DNA from: Mycolicibacterium sp. GF69
GTDB lineage: Bacteria > Actinomycetota > Actinomycetes > Mycobacteriales > Mycobacteriaceae
Reading direction: 5' to 3'
Length of the DNA stretch: 64,000 nt
Assembly (NCBI RefSeq): GCF_003284965.1
Contig: NZ_QMEW01000002.1
Span: 124,001-188,000 of the forward strand
A model generated the notes under the pieces. It saw nothing but the letters and a program-made list of their open reading frames with translations. It ran no database searches and was not told where the DNA came from. Every line of letters begins with the position of its first letter. Within the stretch, counting starts at the first letter, position 1. The translations under genes were made by a program, and so were the position numbers. Positions 52,886 to 61,889 of this stretch are shown here, in pieces.

Positions 52886-54532
52886 TCAGCTCCCGTATTC
52901 GGGTGTCCACCGCACGTCGACGATCCGCTGGGCCAGCTCATCGTCGCTGCGACGGGGGGCGATACCGTCGGCGACGGCCTGCACCGCGACTGCGTGCGCG
53001 ACGCGCGATGCGACATCGGGAACGTCCGACCATGCGGGCAGGAGCGGGGCATTGGGGTCGTGTAGGGCAGGCGAGGCGTCGCCCAGCGCGGCGGCGGCGG
53101 TCCGCATCATCTCGTCGGTGACCCGGGTGGCCTGGGCGGCGGTGACGGCCAACCCGATGGCGGGGAAGATGTAGGCGTTGTTGCACTGCGCGACCGGGCA
53201 CTCGACGCCATCACGCGTCAGCGGTGCGAACGGGGAGCCGGTCGCGATCAACGCGCGTCCGTCGGTCCACCTGTCGAGCTCGGCGGGATGGGCCTCGGCG
53301 CGACTGGTCGGATTCGACAGCGGGAAGATGATGGGCCGGTCGACCTTGGCCGCAAGATCGCGCACCAGGGGCTCGTTGAAAGCACCTGCCGCGGTGGACA
53401 ATCCAAGCAGAATGCCGACGTCGACGTGATGCACGACGTCGGCCAGCTGAGCCGGTGCGGACAGTCCCCAGCTCGCGGTCCGGTCCGCGGGCTGGGCGAA
53501 CTGACGCTGTCCCGGGGACAGGTCCGTGCGGTCGTCGGTGAGCAGGCCGTCGATGTCGACGACCCAGATCTGTGCCGACGCCTGCTGCTCGGACAACCCT
53601 TCGGTGACCATCTGGCGGTGCACCATCTTCAGCACCCCGATGCCGGCCGAACCGGCGCCCAGCGACACCACCTGCTGTTGCGACAGTGGACGGCCCGCCA
53701 CATTGGCCGCCCCGTGGAGCGCACCCAATGTCACCGCGGCCGTGCCCTGGATGTCGTCGTTGAACGTGAGCAACTGGTCGCGGTAGCGCTCGAGGATCGG
53801 AAGCGCATGGGCGGTGGCGAAATCCTCCCACTGCAGCAGCACATCGGGTAGTTCCTCGCGCACTGTGGCGACGAAATCATCGATGAACGCGTAATATTCG
53901 TCGTCGCCGATGCGGCGTTGCCGCCAGCCGAGGTACTGGGGGTCCTCGAGAAGCTCGACGTTGTCGGTACCGACGTCGAGCACGATCGGAAGCGTGCGCG
54001 CCGGATCGATACCGCCGATCAGGGTGTACAGCGAGAGCTTCCCGATCGGGATGCCCATGCCGCCGATGCCTTGATCGCCCAGACCCAGAATGCGCTGACC
54101 GTCGGTCACCACGATGACGTCGACCTCGCGTCGCGGCCGGTTGCGCAGCACCTCCCGTAACGAACCGCGGTCCGGGTAGGACACGAACAACCCGCGCGGA
54201 CGTTGGTAGATGCCGCTGAACCGCTGACATGCCTCGCCGACGGTCGGTGTGTAGACGATCGGCATCGTCTCGGCGATGTGGTCGCGCAACAGCCGGTAGA
54301 ACAAAGTCTCGTTGCGGTCCTGGAGGCTGCGCAGGTAGATGTGCTTGTCGAGTGGTTCGCGACGCCTGCAGAACTCCAGCCACGAATGCTCGGTCTGCTG
54401 GTCGAGCGTCTTCTCAGCGGTGGGAAGTAGCCCCAGTAAACCGAATTCGCGGCGTTCGGCATGAGTGAAGGCCGTGCCCTTCGTCCACAGCGCATCGAAC
54501 AGCAGGGTCTGTCCCGTCTTCTTCTCCGGCAT
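52886..54532 (-). CDS. NAD(P)-dependent malic enzyme
   Basis: A 548-residue malic enzyme of the long type. The N-terminal domain includes YTPTVGEACQRFSGIYQRPRGLF (about residue 94). The catalytic metal and substrate region is LPDVLLQWEDFA then LLTFNDDIQGTAAVTLGAL (about 225-262). The NAD-binding fold is VVSLGAGSAGIGVLK (about 275), and SNPTSRAEA (about 400) completes the site. The ATG at 54532 follows GGAAGGAAC. It decarboxylates malate to pyruvate while reducing NAD(P). It sits 56 bp downstream of mftR on the same strand, possibly co-transcribed with the mycofactocin regulator. Confidence 0.92.
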   Translation of the reverse strand: MPEKKTGQTLLFDALWTKGTAFTHAERREFGLLGLLPTAEKTLDQQTEHSWLEFCRRREPLDKHIYLRSLQDRNETLFYRLLRDHIAETMPIVYTPTVGEACQRFSGIYQRPRGLFVSYPDRGSLREVLRNRPRREVDVIVVTDGQRILGLGDQGIGGMGIPIGKLSLYTLIGGIDPARTLPIVLDVGTDNVELLEDPQYLGWRQRRIGDDEYYAFIDDFVATVREELPDVLLQWEDFATAHALPILERYRDQLLTFNDDIQGTAAVTLGALHGAANVAGRPLSQQQVVSLGAGSAGIGVLKMVHRQMVTEGLSEQQASAQIWVVDIDGLLTDDRTDLSPGQRQFAQPADRTASWGLSAPAQLADVVHHVDVGILLGLSTAAGAFNEPLVRDLAAKVDRPIIFPLSNPTSRAEAHPAELDRWTDGRALIATGSPFAPLTRDGVECPVAQCNNAYIFPAIGLAVTAAQATRVTDEMMRTAAAALGDASPALHDPNAPLLPAWSDVPDVASRVAHAVAVQAVADGIAPRRSDDELAQRIVDVRWTPEYGS

Positions 54533-54588
54533 CCAGGTTCCTTCCGCGACACCCAAAGCTAACGCCACGCCGACCGCTGCGGAGTGAT

Positions 54589-55188
54589 TCAGCGGTCGAG
54601 CGCCCACAGCCCGTCGGCGACCGTGTCGAACGCCGCGCCGAGTTCGGCGGCCAGCGGAACCGAATCGTCGGCCAGCCAGTGCTCGTATGCCGAGAGTGCG
54701 ACACCGAGCATCGTCCACGCCACCGTCTGGGGCACCAGGTCGCTTGCGGTGGTGCCGAGGCGCTTGGCCACGAACTCCGCGACCACTGCCCGCCACCCGG
54801 CGTACATGGTCATCGAGTACGCCTGCAGCGCGGCGGTCTCGAGGATGACCCGCATGCGTTGACGGTGCCGCGCCGTCTCGGCCGCGTCGAAGGTGTTGAA
54901 CGCCAGCAACGCCGTACGCAGCGCCGCGCCGATCGGCACCTCGGGGTCGAGGTCGGCCAGCAGATTCCGCATGTGTGCCAGATGGGCGTCGAAATCGCCC
55001 CACGGCAAGGCGTTCTTGGAGGGGTAGTAGCGGAACAGCGTGCGACGGGCGATACCCGCGGCGCCTGCGATGTCGTCGACGCTGACGTCCTCGAATCCGT
55101 GGGTGGCGAACAGGTCGATGGCCACATTGCTGATGTGGTCCCACGTCGTCGAGCGCCGGCGGCCCACCCGCTGCTGGTCCGGCCCCAT
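54589..55188 (-). CDS. mftR: mycofactocin system transcriptional regulator MftR
   Basis: A 199-residue TetR protein divergent from mftA. The HTH is [40 protein letters not shown] (about residues 19-58), characteristic of MftR, with the C-terminal [21 protein letters not shown] ligand region. In published work MftR represses the mft operon and is released by acyl-CoAs (recall). The intergenic region of 92 bp holds a likely mftA promoter with two CTCGAT repeats. Confidence 0.92.
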   Translation of the reverse strand: MGPDQQRVGRRRSTTWDHISNVAIDLFATHGFEDVSVDDIAGAAGIARRTLFRYYPSKNALPWGDFDAHLAHMRNLLADLDPEVPIGAALRTALLAFNTFDAAETARHRQRMRVILETAALQAYSMTMYAGWRAVVAEFVAKRLGTTASDLVPQTVAWTMLGVALSAYEHWLADDSVPLAAELGAAFDTVADGLWALDR

Positions 55189-55212
55189 CGGGGTCCCCTT
55201 TCCATTTAGGCA

Positions 55213-55240
55213 CTCGATGCCATATTATTGCGATCTCGAT
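55213..55240. promoter_or_regulatory. mftR-mftA divergent promoter with CTCGAT repeats
   Basis: CTCGATGCCA (55213) and CTCGATCACA (55235) are direct repeats 22 bp apart, about two helical turns. They flank TATTAT (55223-55228), a good -10 for mftA. They are candidate MftR contacts. Confidence 0.45.
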
Positions 55241-55280
55241 CACAGTTGTCGAGAACCGGTGAACGGAAGTGGAGGGCCAA

Positions 55281-55373
55281 ATGGAACCGAATCAGCAGGT
55301 GAACAACGATGAGCTGGTCACCGAGACCCTCGTCGAAGAGGTGTCGATCGACGGGATGTGCGGGGTCTACTGA
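55281..55373 (+). CDS. mftA: mycofactocin precursor peptide MftA
   Basis: A 30-residue peptide ending IDGMCGVY, the invariant C-terminal core of MftA. The terminal Val-Tyr is decarboxylated and cyclised by MftC, then released by MftE. The acidic leader ([15 protein letters not shown]) is what MftB recognises. The ATG follows GGAGG with a five-base spacer. It is too short for ordinary gene calling but is unmistakable. mftB starts three bases after the stop. Confidence 0.95.
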
Positions 55374-55375
55374 TC

Positions 55376-55687
55376 GTGACCGCGTCGGCAGCGCAGGGCG
55401 ACACCGTGGTCGATGAACACGGTGCGTTCGACCCCGAACGAGGCTGGCGGCTGCACCACCAGGTGGCGGTGCGGCCCGAACCGTTCGGGGCGCTGCTCTA
55501 CCACTTCGGAACGCGCAAGCTGTCGTTTCTGAAGAATCGGACGATCGTCGACGTCGTCAAGACGCTGGCCGACCATCCCGACGCCCGATCCGCCTGCCGC
55601 GCCGCCGGTATCGACGACGCAGCGCAGGCGCCGTACTTGCACGCACTCCATGTGCTTGCTCAATCGAAAATGCTGGTGCCGCAGTGA
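55376..55687 (+). CDS. mftB: mycofactocin peptide chaperone MftB
   Basis: A 103-residue PqqD-like RiPP recognition protein, with WRLHHQVAVRPEPFGALLYHFGTRKLSFLKNRTIVDVVKTLADHP forming the winged RRE fold. It binds the MftA leader and presents it to MftC. The GTG at 55376 follows the mftA stop by two bases. A GTG at 55358 inside mftA is an alternative. Its TGA overlaps the mftC GTG by four bases. Confidence 0.92.
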   Translation: MTASAAQGDTVVDEHGAFDPERGWRLHHQVAVRPEPFGALLYHFGTRKLSFLKNRTIVDVVKTLADHPDARSACRAAGIDDAAQAPYLHALHVLAQSKMLVPQ

Positions 55688-56874
55688 CATCAACGGAAAT
55701 GACTTCAACGGAGAACGCACGCGTACCGCGGCTGATCGAGCAGTTCGAGCACGGTCTCGACGCCCCGATCTGCCTGACCTGGGAACTGACCTACGCATGC
55801 AACCTGGCGTGTGTGCACTGCCTGTCGTCGTCGGGTAAGCGCGACCCGCGCGAGCTGACGACCCAGCAGTGCAAAGACATCATCGACGAGCTCGAGCGCA
55901 TGCAGGTGTTCTACGTCAACATCGGCGGCGGTGAGCCGACCGTGCGGTCGGACTTCTGGGAGCTCGTCGACTATGCCACCGCGCACCACGTCGGGGTGAA
56001 GTTCTCCACCAACGGCGTGCGGATCACGCCCGAGGTCGCGGCGCGGCTGGCGGCCAGTGACTACGTCGACGTGCAGATCTCGCTCGACGGCGCGACCGCG
56101 GAGATCAACGACGCCGTGCGTGGCGCCGGCTCGTTCGCGATGGCCACCACGGCGTTGCAGAACCTCGCCGACGCCGGCTTCTCCGACGCCAAGATCTCAG
56201 TGGTCGTAACGCGCCACAACGTCGACCAACTCGACGAATTCGCCGCGCTGGCTGCGCAGTACGGTGCCACGCTGCGCATCACTCGGCTGCGGCCGTCGGG
56301 CCGCGGCGCCGACGTCTGGGACGACCTGCACCCCACCGCCGAGCAGCAGGTGCAGCTCTACGACTGGCTGGTCGCCAAGGGCGACCGGGTGCTCACCGGC
56401 GACTCGTTCTTCCACCTGGCCGGGCTGGGCGAGCCCGGCGCGCTGGCCGGCCTGAACCTGTGCGGAGCGGGCCGCGTCGTCTGCCTCATCGACCCCGTCG
56501 GCGACGTCTACGCATGTCCATTCGCCATCCACGACCGCTTCCATGCTGGAAACGTCCTGTCCGATGGCGGTTTTGACAGCGTGTGGAAGAACGCCCCGCT
56601 GTTCCGCGAGCTGCGCGAGCCGCAGTCGGCGGGCGCGTGCAGCAGTTGCGCGCACTATGACAGCTGCCGTGGCGGGTGCATGGCCGCCAAGTTCTTCACC
56701 GGCCTCCCGATGGACGGCCCGGACCCCGAGTGCGTGGAGGGGTACGGCGCACCCGCCCTGGCCCGCGAGCGGGTCAAGCCGAAGTCCAGCGTCGACCATT
56801 CCCGGTCTGGACCGGTGATGCTCAAACTGCTCACCACGCCTCCCAAGAGGCTGTGCAACGAAAGCCCGGTGTGA
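55684..56874 (+). CDS. mftC: mycofactocin radical SAM maturase MftC
   Basis: A 396-residue radical SAM-SPASM enzyme. The SAM cluster motif is CNLACVHC (about residues 39-46), with GGGEPT (about 83). The SPASM cysteines are in LNLCGAGRVVCLIDPVGDVYACPF (about 258-280) and CSSCAHYDSCRGGC (about 320-333). It oxidatively decarboxylates the C-terminal Tyr of MftA and forms the C-C bond to Val. The GTG start overlaps mftB, so expression is coupled. Length is typical of the family. Confidence 0.96.
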   Translation: MTSTEMTSTENARVPRLIEQFEHGLDAPICLTWELTYACNLACVHCLSSSGKRDPRELTTQQCKDIIDELERMQVFYVNIGGGEPTVRSDFWELVDYATAHHVGVKFSTNGVRITPEVAARLAASDYVDVQISLDGATAEINDAVRGAGSFAMATTALQNLADAGFSDAKISVVVTRHNVDQLDEFAALAAQYGATLRITRLRPSGRGADVWDDLHPTAEQQVQLYDWLVAKGDRVLTGDSFFHLAGLGEPGALAGLNLCGAGRVVCLIDPVGDVYACPFAIHDRFHAGNVLSDGGFDSVWKNAPLFRELREPQSAGACSSCAHYDSCRGGCMAAKFFTGLPMDGPDPECVEGYGAPALARERVKPKSSVDHSRSGPVMLKLLTTPPKRLCNESPV

Positions 56875-56876
56875 TC

Positions 56877-58067
56877 ATGGCCGACACGTGGTTCGAAACC
56901 GTCGCCGCCGCTCAGGAGCGGGCCAGGCGACGGCTGCCCAAGCCGGTGTACGCGGCGCTGATAGCCGCGAGCGAGAAGGGCGTGACGGTGTCCGACAACG
57001 TCGACGCCTTCGCCGAACTGGGCTTCGCCCCGCACGTCGTCGGCGCGACGGAGAAACGAGACCTGGCGACCACCGTGATGGGCCAAGAGCTTTCGCTGCC
57101 GGTGCTCATCTCGCCGACGGGTGTGCAGGCGGTCCACCCGGACGGGGAGGTCGCGGTGGCGCGTGCCGCGGCCGCTCGTGGCACCGCGATGGGTCTGTCG
57201 TCGTTTGCCAGCAAGCCGATCGAAGAGGTGATCGAGGCCAACCCCAAGCTCTTCTTCCAGGTCTACTGGCTGGGCGGCCGGGATGCGATCGCCGCACGGG
57301 TCGAGCGGGCGCGCGAGGCCGGTGCCGTGGGTCTGATCGTGACCACCGACTGGAGCTTCTCGCACGGCCGCGACTGGGGCAGTCCGAAGATTCCCGAAAA
57401 GATGGACGTTCGTACCACTGTGCGGATGCTCCCGTCTGGGCTGACCAGGCCGAGCTGGATGTGGCAATGGGGCAAGACGTTCCGCCCGCCGAACCTGCGC
57501 GTGCCCAACCAGGCGGCGCGTGGCGAGGCCGGACCGCCGTTCTTCGCGGCGTACGGCGAATGGATGGGCACTCCGCCGCCGACCTGGGAGGACATCGCCT
57601 GGCTGCGCGAGTTGTGGGGCGGTCCGTTCATGCTCAAGGGCGTGATGCGCGTCGACGACGCCAAACGCGCTGTGGACGCCGGTGTTTCAGCCATCTCCGT
57701 CTCCAATCACGGGGGCAACAACCTGGACGGGACACCCGCGTCGATCCGCGCCTTGGCGCCCATCGTCGAGGCTGTCGGCGATGACATCGAGGTTCTGCTG
57801 GACGGCGGCATCCGCCGGGGCAGCGACGTGGTCAAGGCGGTCGCGCTCGGCGCCCGCGCGGTGATGATCGGCCGGGCCTACCTGTGGGGGCTGGCCGCCA
57901 ACGGGCAAGCCGGTGTCGAGAACGTGCTCGACGTGCTCCGCGGAGGCATCGATTCTGCATTGATGGGTCTGGGCCGCGCATCGGTGCACGATCTCGACGC
58001 CGAGGATGTGCTCGTGCCGCCCGACTTCGTCCGGGCACTCGGAGTTCCCGGCGGCACCGCTTCCTGA
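56877..58067 (+). CDS. mftD: mycofactocin biosynthesis FMN-dependent deaminase MftD
   Basis: A 396-residue flavoprotein of the lactate dehydrogenase/glycolate oxidase family. The FMN and substrate motifs are VLISPTGVQAVHPDGE (about residue 75), SVSNHGGNNLDG (about 278) and LDGGIRRGSDVVKAVALGARAVMIGRAYLWGL (about 305-337). MftD converts the MftE product (AHDP) to premycofactocin by oxidative deamination. The ATG at 56877 is two bases after the mftC stop. A GTG at 56871 overlapping the stop is possible. Confidence 0.95.
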   Translation: MADTWFETVAAAQERARRRLPKPVYAALIAASEKGVTVSDNVDAFAELGFAPHVVGATEKRDLATTVMGQELSLPVLISPTGVQAVHPDGEVAVARAAAARGTAMGLSSFASKPIEEVIEANPKLFFQVYWLGGRDAIAARVERAREAGAVGLIVTTDWSFSHGRDWGSPKIPEKMDVRTTVRMLPSGLTRPSWMWQWGKTFRPPNLRVPNQAARGEAGPPFFAAYGEWMGTPPPTWEDIAWLRELWGGPFMLKGVMRVDDAKRAVDAGVSAISVSNHGGNNLDGTPASIRALAPIVEAVGDDIEVLLDGGIRRGSDVVKAVALGARAVMIGRAYLWGLAANGQAGVENVLDVLRGGIDSALMGLGRASVHDLDAEDVLVPPDFVRALGVPGGTAS

Positions 58068-58187
58068 CCAGCCTCCTGACAAACCGCCGGGGGCGTGCCG
58101 AAGCTGCTGGTACAGGCGTGGCTCAGGGGGCTGACGAGACGCCGTCGCCGTGGCTGAGGAAAATTTCGCTGAACCAATTGCTGCGCA

Positions 58188-58206
58188 TGCGCCAACAATT
58201 GGCGCA
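58188..58206 (+). promoter_or_regulatory. perfect inverted repeat just before mftE
   Basis: TGCGCCAA-CAA-TTGGCGCA is a perfect 8-bp inverted repeat ending six bases before the mftE GTG. It lies in an unusually long 145-bp mftD-mftE spacer and would cover the mftE ribosome-binding region. Confidence 0.55.
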
Positions 58207-58212
58207 AGACAG

Positions 58213-58956
58213 GTGAATTCGGCCTACCATCGGCGAGTGCCATCTGTCAGCGAGCTCGCGAATGCGACGTCGAAACAGCTGCAGAGCATCCCATCAGCGC
58301 TGCTCATTCCCGTCGGGTCGACCGAGCAGCACGGCCCACATCTCCCGCTGGACACCGACACCAGGATCGCGACCGCGGTCTGTCGGGCCGTTGCTGAGCG
58401 GCTGGCCGATCACGATGGCGCGAACTGGTTGGTCGCGCCGGCCATCGGCTACGGCGCCAGCGGTGAGCACGAGGAGTTCAGCGGCACCGTTTCGATCGGG
58501 ACCTCCGCGCTGCGGCTGTTGCTGGTGGAGTTCGGTCGCTCGGCATCACGATGGGCGTCGCGGCTGGTCTTCGTCAACGGCCACGGCGGCAATGTCGAGG
58601 CGCTGGCCGCCGCGACCGCTTTGCTGCGTTATGAAGGCCGCGACGCGGGCTGGTGCTCGTGCACCGTCGCGGGCGCAGATGCACACGCCGGCCATACCGA
58701 AACCTCTGTATTGCTACATATTTCGCCGCAAGACGTCCGCATCGACGAACGGGTGACCGGCAACGTCGCGCCGCTTCGCGAGCTCATTCCCGACCTGCGC
58801 CGGGGAGGTGTCGCAGCGGTCAGCGAACTCGGGGTGCTCGGTGATCCCATGACCGCGACCGCCGAAGACGGCGCCCGCATTTTCCCCGATATGGTCGACA
58901 CATGCTTTCGGCGGATCACGCGCTGGGCGCCCGACCGCAACGGAATGCTGACATGA
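58213..58956 (+). CDS. mftE: mycofactocin peptidase MftE
   Basis: A 247-residue creatininase-family metallopeptidase. The metal site is spread over [15 protein letters not shown] (about residue 35), [13 protein letters not shown] (about 82), VNGHGGN (about 122) and [11 protein letters not shown] (about 153). The GTG at 58213 gives the MftE-typical NSAYHRRVP start. An upstream in-frame GTG at 58150 would add 21 unlikely residues. It releases the cyclised C-terminal dipeptide. The stop overlaps the mftF ATG (ATGA). Confidence 0.93.
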   Translation: MNSAYHRRVPSVSELANATSKQLQSIPSALLIPVGSTEQHGPHLPLDTDTRIATAVCRAVAERLADHDGANWLVAPAIGYGASGEHEEFSGTVSIGTSALRLLLVEFGRSASRWASRLVFVNGHGGNVEALAAATALLRYEGRDAGWCSCTVAGADAHAGHTETSVLLHISPQDVRIDERVTGNVAPLRELIPDLRRGGVAAVSELGVLGDPMTATAEDGARIFPDMVDTCFRRITRWAPDRNGMLT

Positions 58957-60365
58957 CGGGTCCACGCCTGCCCGACGGATTCGCGGTCCAGGTCGACCGC
59001 CGGGTGAAGGTGCTCGGCGAGGGATCCGCATTACTCGGCGGTTCGCCGACCCGCCTGCTCCGCCTGGCGCCTGCTGCGCAAACCATGCTCAACGGCGGCA
59101 GGCTCGAGGTGCACGATGCTGTCAGCGCGCAGTTGGCACGCACGCTGCTCGACGCGACCGTGGCGCACCCGCGTCCACCGAGCGGCCCGTCCCACCGTGA
59201 CGTGACTGTGGTGATACCGGTGCGCGACAACGCTTCCGGTGTCCGCCGGCTGCTTACCGCCGTGCGTCGCCTGCGTGTCATCGTCGTCGACGACGGCTCG
59301 GCCACCCCGCTCGAACAAGCCGACCTCGCTGAGCTTCACGGCGACGTGCACGTGGTGCGACACGACCGCAGCCTGGGCGCGGCGGCGGCCCGCAACACCG
59401 GCCTGGCCGCGTGCACCACCGACTTCGTGGCCTTCTTGGACAGCGACGTCGTTCCGCGCCGCGGATGGCTGGAGGCACTGCTCGGCCATTTCTGCGATCC
59501 GGCGGTCGGCCTGGTCGCGCCCCGCATCGTCGGCCTACGTGAACCCGAGAACATGGTGGCCCGGTACGAGGCGGTGCGCTCGTCGCTCGACCTGGGGCTC
59601 CGGGAGGCCCCGGTGATGCCCTACGGCACCGTGTCCTACGTTCCCAGCGCCGCGATCATCTGCCGCCGCCCCATGCTGCGCGAGGTCGGTGGCTTCGACG
59701 AGACCCTGACGTCCGGGGAGGACGTGGACCTGTGCTGGCGGCTCATCGAGTCGGGCGTTCGCCTGCGCTACGAGCCCATCGCGCTGGTCGCGCACGACCA
59801 TCGCACCCAACTGCGAGAGTGGTTCGCACGCAGGAATTTCTACGGAGAGGCGGCCGCACCACTGTCGGTCCGCCATCCCGGAAAGACCGCTCCACTGGTG
59901 ATCTCCGGCTGGACGCTGGTGGCGTGGATGCTGATGGCGATGGGTTCATCGATCGGGTACCTGGCGTCGGTCATCGTCGCGACCATCACCGGCCGCCGCA
60001 TCGCCAAGTCGCTGTCGGCCGTCGATACCGAACCCAAAGACGTCGCCGTGGTAGCCGCACACGGACTGTGGTCCGCGGCCATGCAGCTCGCGTCGGCCGT
60101 CTGCCGGCACTACTGGCCGCTCGCGCTGATCGCGGCGCTGTTGTCCCGACGATGCCGGCAGGTGGTGCTGCTGGCCGCGGTTGTCGACGGCGTCGTCGAC
60201 TGGATGACCCGCAACCGCAACCTCGAGGACGACACACCTCGCATCGGGCTGCTGACCTACATCGTGCTCCGCCGACTCGACGACATCGCCTACGGGGCGG
60301 GCCTGTGGACGGGCGTCGTGCGGGAGCGCCATCTCGGCGCGCTCAAGCCCGCGATCCGGACCTGA
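58953..60365 (+). CDS. mftF: mycofactocin glycosyltransferase MftF
   Basis: A 470-residue GT2 family glycosyltransferase. GT-A motifs are [10 protein letters not shown] (about 85), VIVVDDGS (about 109), AAARNTGLA (about 144), FLDSDVVP (about 160, the DxD site) and [10 protein letters not shown] (about 255). Several C-terminal hydrophobic segments (about residues 325-420) suggest membrane association. MftF adds beta-1,4-linked glucose units to premycofactocin. The start overlaps mftE by four bases. Confidence 0.95.
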   Translation: MTGPRLPDGFAVQVDRRVKVLGEGSALLGGSPTRLLRLAPAAQTMLNGGRLEVHDAVSAQLARTLLDATVAHPRPPSGPSHRDVTVVIPVRDNASGVRRLLTAVRRLRVIVVDDGSATPLEQADLAELHGDVHVVRHDRSLGAAAARNTGLAACTTDFVAFLDSDVVPRRGWLEALLGHFCDPAVGLVAPRIVGLREPENMVARYEAVRSSLDLGLREAPVMPYGTVSYVPSAAIICRRPMLREVGGFDETLTSGEDVDLCWRLIESGVRLRYEPIALVAHDHRTQLREWFARRNFYGEAAAPLSVRHPGKTAPLVISGWTLVAWMLMAMGSSIGYLASVIVATITGRRIAKSLSAVDTEPKDVAVVAAHGLWSAAMQLASAVCRHYWPLALIAALLSRRCRQVVLLAAVVDGVVDWMTRNRNLEDDTPRIGLLTYIVLRRLDDIAYGAGLWTGVVRERHLGALKPAIRT

Positions 60366-60375
60366 AACGACGCCG

Positions 60376-60482
60376 CTCGCGTGCGCAGGGATCCATTTGC
60401 TCCTCGCGTGCGCAGTGATTCATCTGCTCCTCGCGTGCGCAGGGACCCTCTTGCTCCTCGCGTGCGCAGTGACGTCCTGATC
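60376..60482 (+). repeat. 27-bp tandem repeat carrying successive mftG start codons
   Basis: CTCGCGTGCGCAG occurs at 60376, 60403, 60430 and 60457, an exact 27-bp period. There are three full units plus a partial one that runs into mftG proper. Each unit contains an in-frame GTG (60381, 60408, 60435, 60462), so the repeat encodes a nine-residue block (RVRxDxxAP) and duplicates the initiation region. Confidence 0.85.
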
Positions 60483-61889
60483 GTCGGTGCCGGTAGCGCC
60501 GGATCCGTTCTGGCCGAGCGGCTGTCGGCCGATCCGTCGCGGCGCGTCACCGTCGTCGAATCGGGCCCGGATCCGGCCGATCCCCGGGTTTCGGCCCAGA
60601 TCAGTGACGGGCTGCGATTGCCGATCGGTACCGCCAGTTCGGTGGTGCGTCGGTATCCGAGCACGTTGACCGTCGCTCCGTTGCGACACGCACAACTCAT
60701 GCGTGGCGAGGTGGTGGGCGGATCCGGCGCCATCAACGGCGGCTACTTCTGCCGCGGCTTGCCGTCGGACTTCGACGGTTGGGGGCTGCCCGGCTGGGCG
60801 TGGCCGGATGTGCTGCCCCACTTCCGCGCCATCGAGACTGACTTGGACTTCACCAACCCGTTACACGGCTCCGATGGTCCGATACTGATTCGGCGCGTCA
60901 CCGAGTTCGACGGATGCACAGCATCTTTCGTCCATGCCGCCACCGAAGCGGGGCATCCCTGGATAGCCGATCTCAATGGGTCGACCGCTGAGGCGCCCGT
61001 CGGCGACGGAGTGGGAGCGGTGCCGTTGAACATCTTTCAGGGCACCCGGGTCGGACCCGGCGGTGCGTACCTGCAGCCCGCGATGGCCCGAGCGAACCTG
61101 ACGATGCTCACCGGCACCCGCGTCCATCGCATCCGGATCGTCGGTGACCGCGCGGTCGGGGTGAGCTGTGTGGGCCCCGAAGGTGCCGTCGACCTCGAAG
61201 CCGACCGAATCGTGCTGTGCGCAGGAGCAATCGGCTCGGCGCACCTGCTGATGCTATCCGGCATCGGCCCACAAGACGTGCTGACGGCGGCGGGGATACC
61301 CGTGACAGCGGACCTGCCCGTGGGTGCCAGAACCTCGGATCACCCGGAATGGGTACTGCCGGTCGATTGGTCGCAGACCCACGGACTGCCGCCGCTGGAG
61401 GCTGTTCTCACCACCGAACAGCTTGAAATCCGGCCTTATACAGCGGGTTTCGGAACGATGATCACCGGTCGGCGCGACGACCCGGGCGATCATCCGCACA
61501 TTGGAGTGACATTGATGCGGCCGAAGTCTCGGGGGAGAGTGAGCGTAGTGACCGCCGACCCCCAGGTGCCTCCGGTGATCGAGCATCGGTACGACACCGA
61601 CCCCGAAGACGTCGAGAAGCTGCGCGACGGAGTCGAGGTGGCTCGCCAAATCATCGGCGCGCGAACAGAACTAGGTTCGACATCATGGTCGACCTCGCAG
61701 CATCTTTCGGGTACCGCGCCGATGGGTACCGACGATGATCGTCTCGCCGTAGTGGATCCGAGATGCCGGGTCCGCGGCGTGGCCGGGCTATGGGTGGTCG
61801 ACGGCTCGGTGCTTCCCCTGGTCCCCAGCCGCGGCCCGCACGCCACCATCGTCATGATCGGCCACCGGGCGGCCGAGTTCGTCACCTGA
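60381..61889 (+). CDS. mftG: mycofactocin GMC oxidoreductase MftG
   Basis: A GMC-family flavoprotein dehydrogenase, 502 residues from GTG 60381 or 475 residues from GTG 60462. The FAD motif SDVLIVGAGSAGSVLAERL follows directly after the last repeat. GMC signature 1 is GGSGAINGGYFCRG, and signature 2 is CAGAIGSAHLLMLSGIG. The C-terminal block DGSVLPLVPSRGPHATIVMIGHRAAEF holds the active-site His region. MftG is reported to re-oxidise mycofactocinol and pass electrons to the respiratory chain (recall). Family proteins usually start close to the FAD motif, which favours 60462. Its 3' end overlaps the convergent MFS gene by 102 bp. Confidence 0.93.
   Translation: MRRDPFAPRVRSDSSAPRVRRDPLAPRVRSDVLIVGAGSAGSVLAERLSADPSRRVTVVESGPDPADPRVSAQISDGLRLPIGTASSVVRRYPSTLTVAPLRHAQLMRGEVVGGSGAINGGYFCRGLPSDFDGWGLPGWAWPDVLPHFRAIETDLDFTNPLHGSDGPILIRRVTEFDGCTASFVHAATEAGHPWIADLNGSTAEAPVGDGVGAVPLNIFQGTRVGPGGAYLQPAMARANLTMLTGTRVHRIRIVGDRAVGVSCVGPEGAVDLEADRIVLCAGAIGSAHLLMLSGIGPQDVLTAAGIPVTADLPVGARTSDHPEWVLPVDWSQTHGLPPLEAVLTTEQLEIRPYTAGFGTMITGRRDDPGDHPHIGVTLMRPKSRGRVSVVTADPQVPPVIEHRYDTDPEDVEKLRDGVEVARQIIGARTELGSTSWSTSQHLSGTAPMGTDDDRLAVVDPRCRVRGVAGLWVVDGSVLPLVPSRGPHATIVMIGHRAAEFVT

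Noticed and set aside
54533..55243. N-terminal extension of malic enzyme to 785 residues
   Set aside because: The extra part reads through mftR in another frame and is Arg/Gly/Pro-rich. Malic enzyme homology and a good RBS begin at 54532.
60376..60482. Possible CRISPR array
   Set aside because: Units are contiguous 27-bp tandem repeats without unique spacers and lie in a coding frame.
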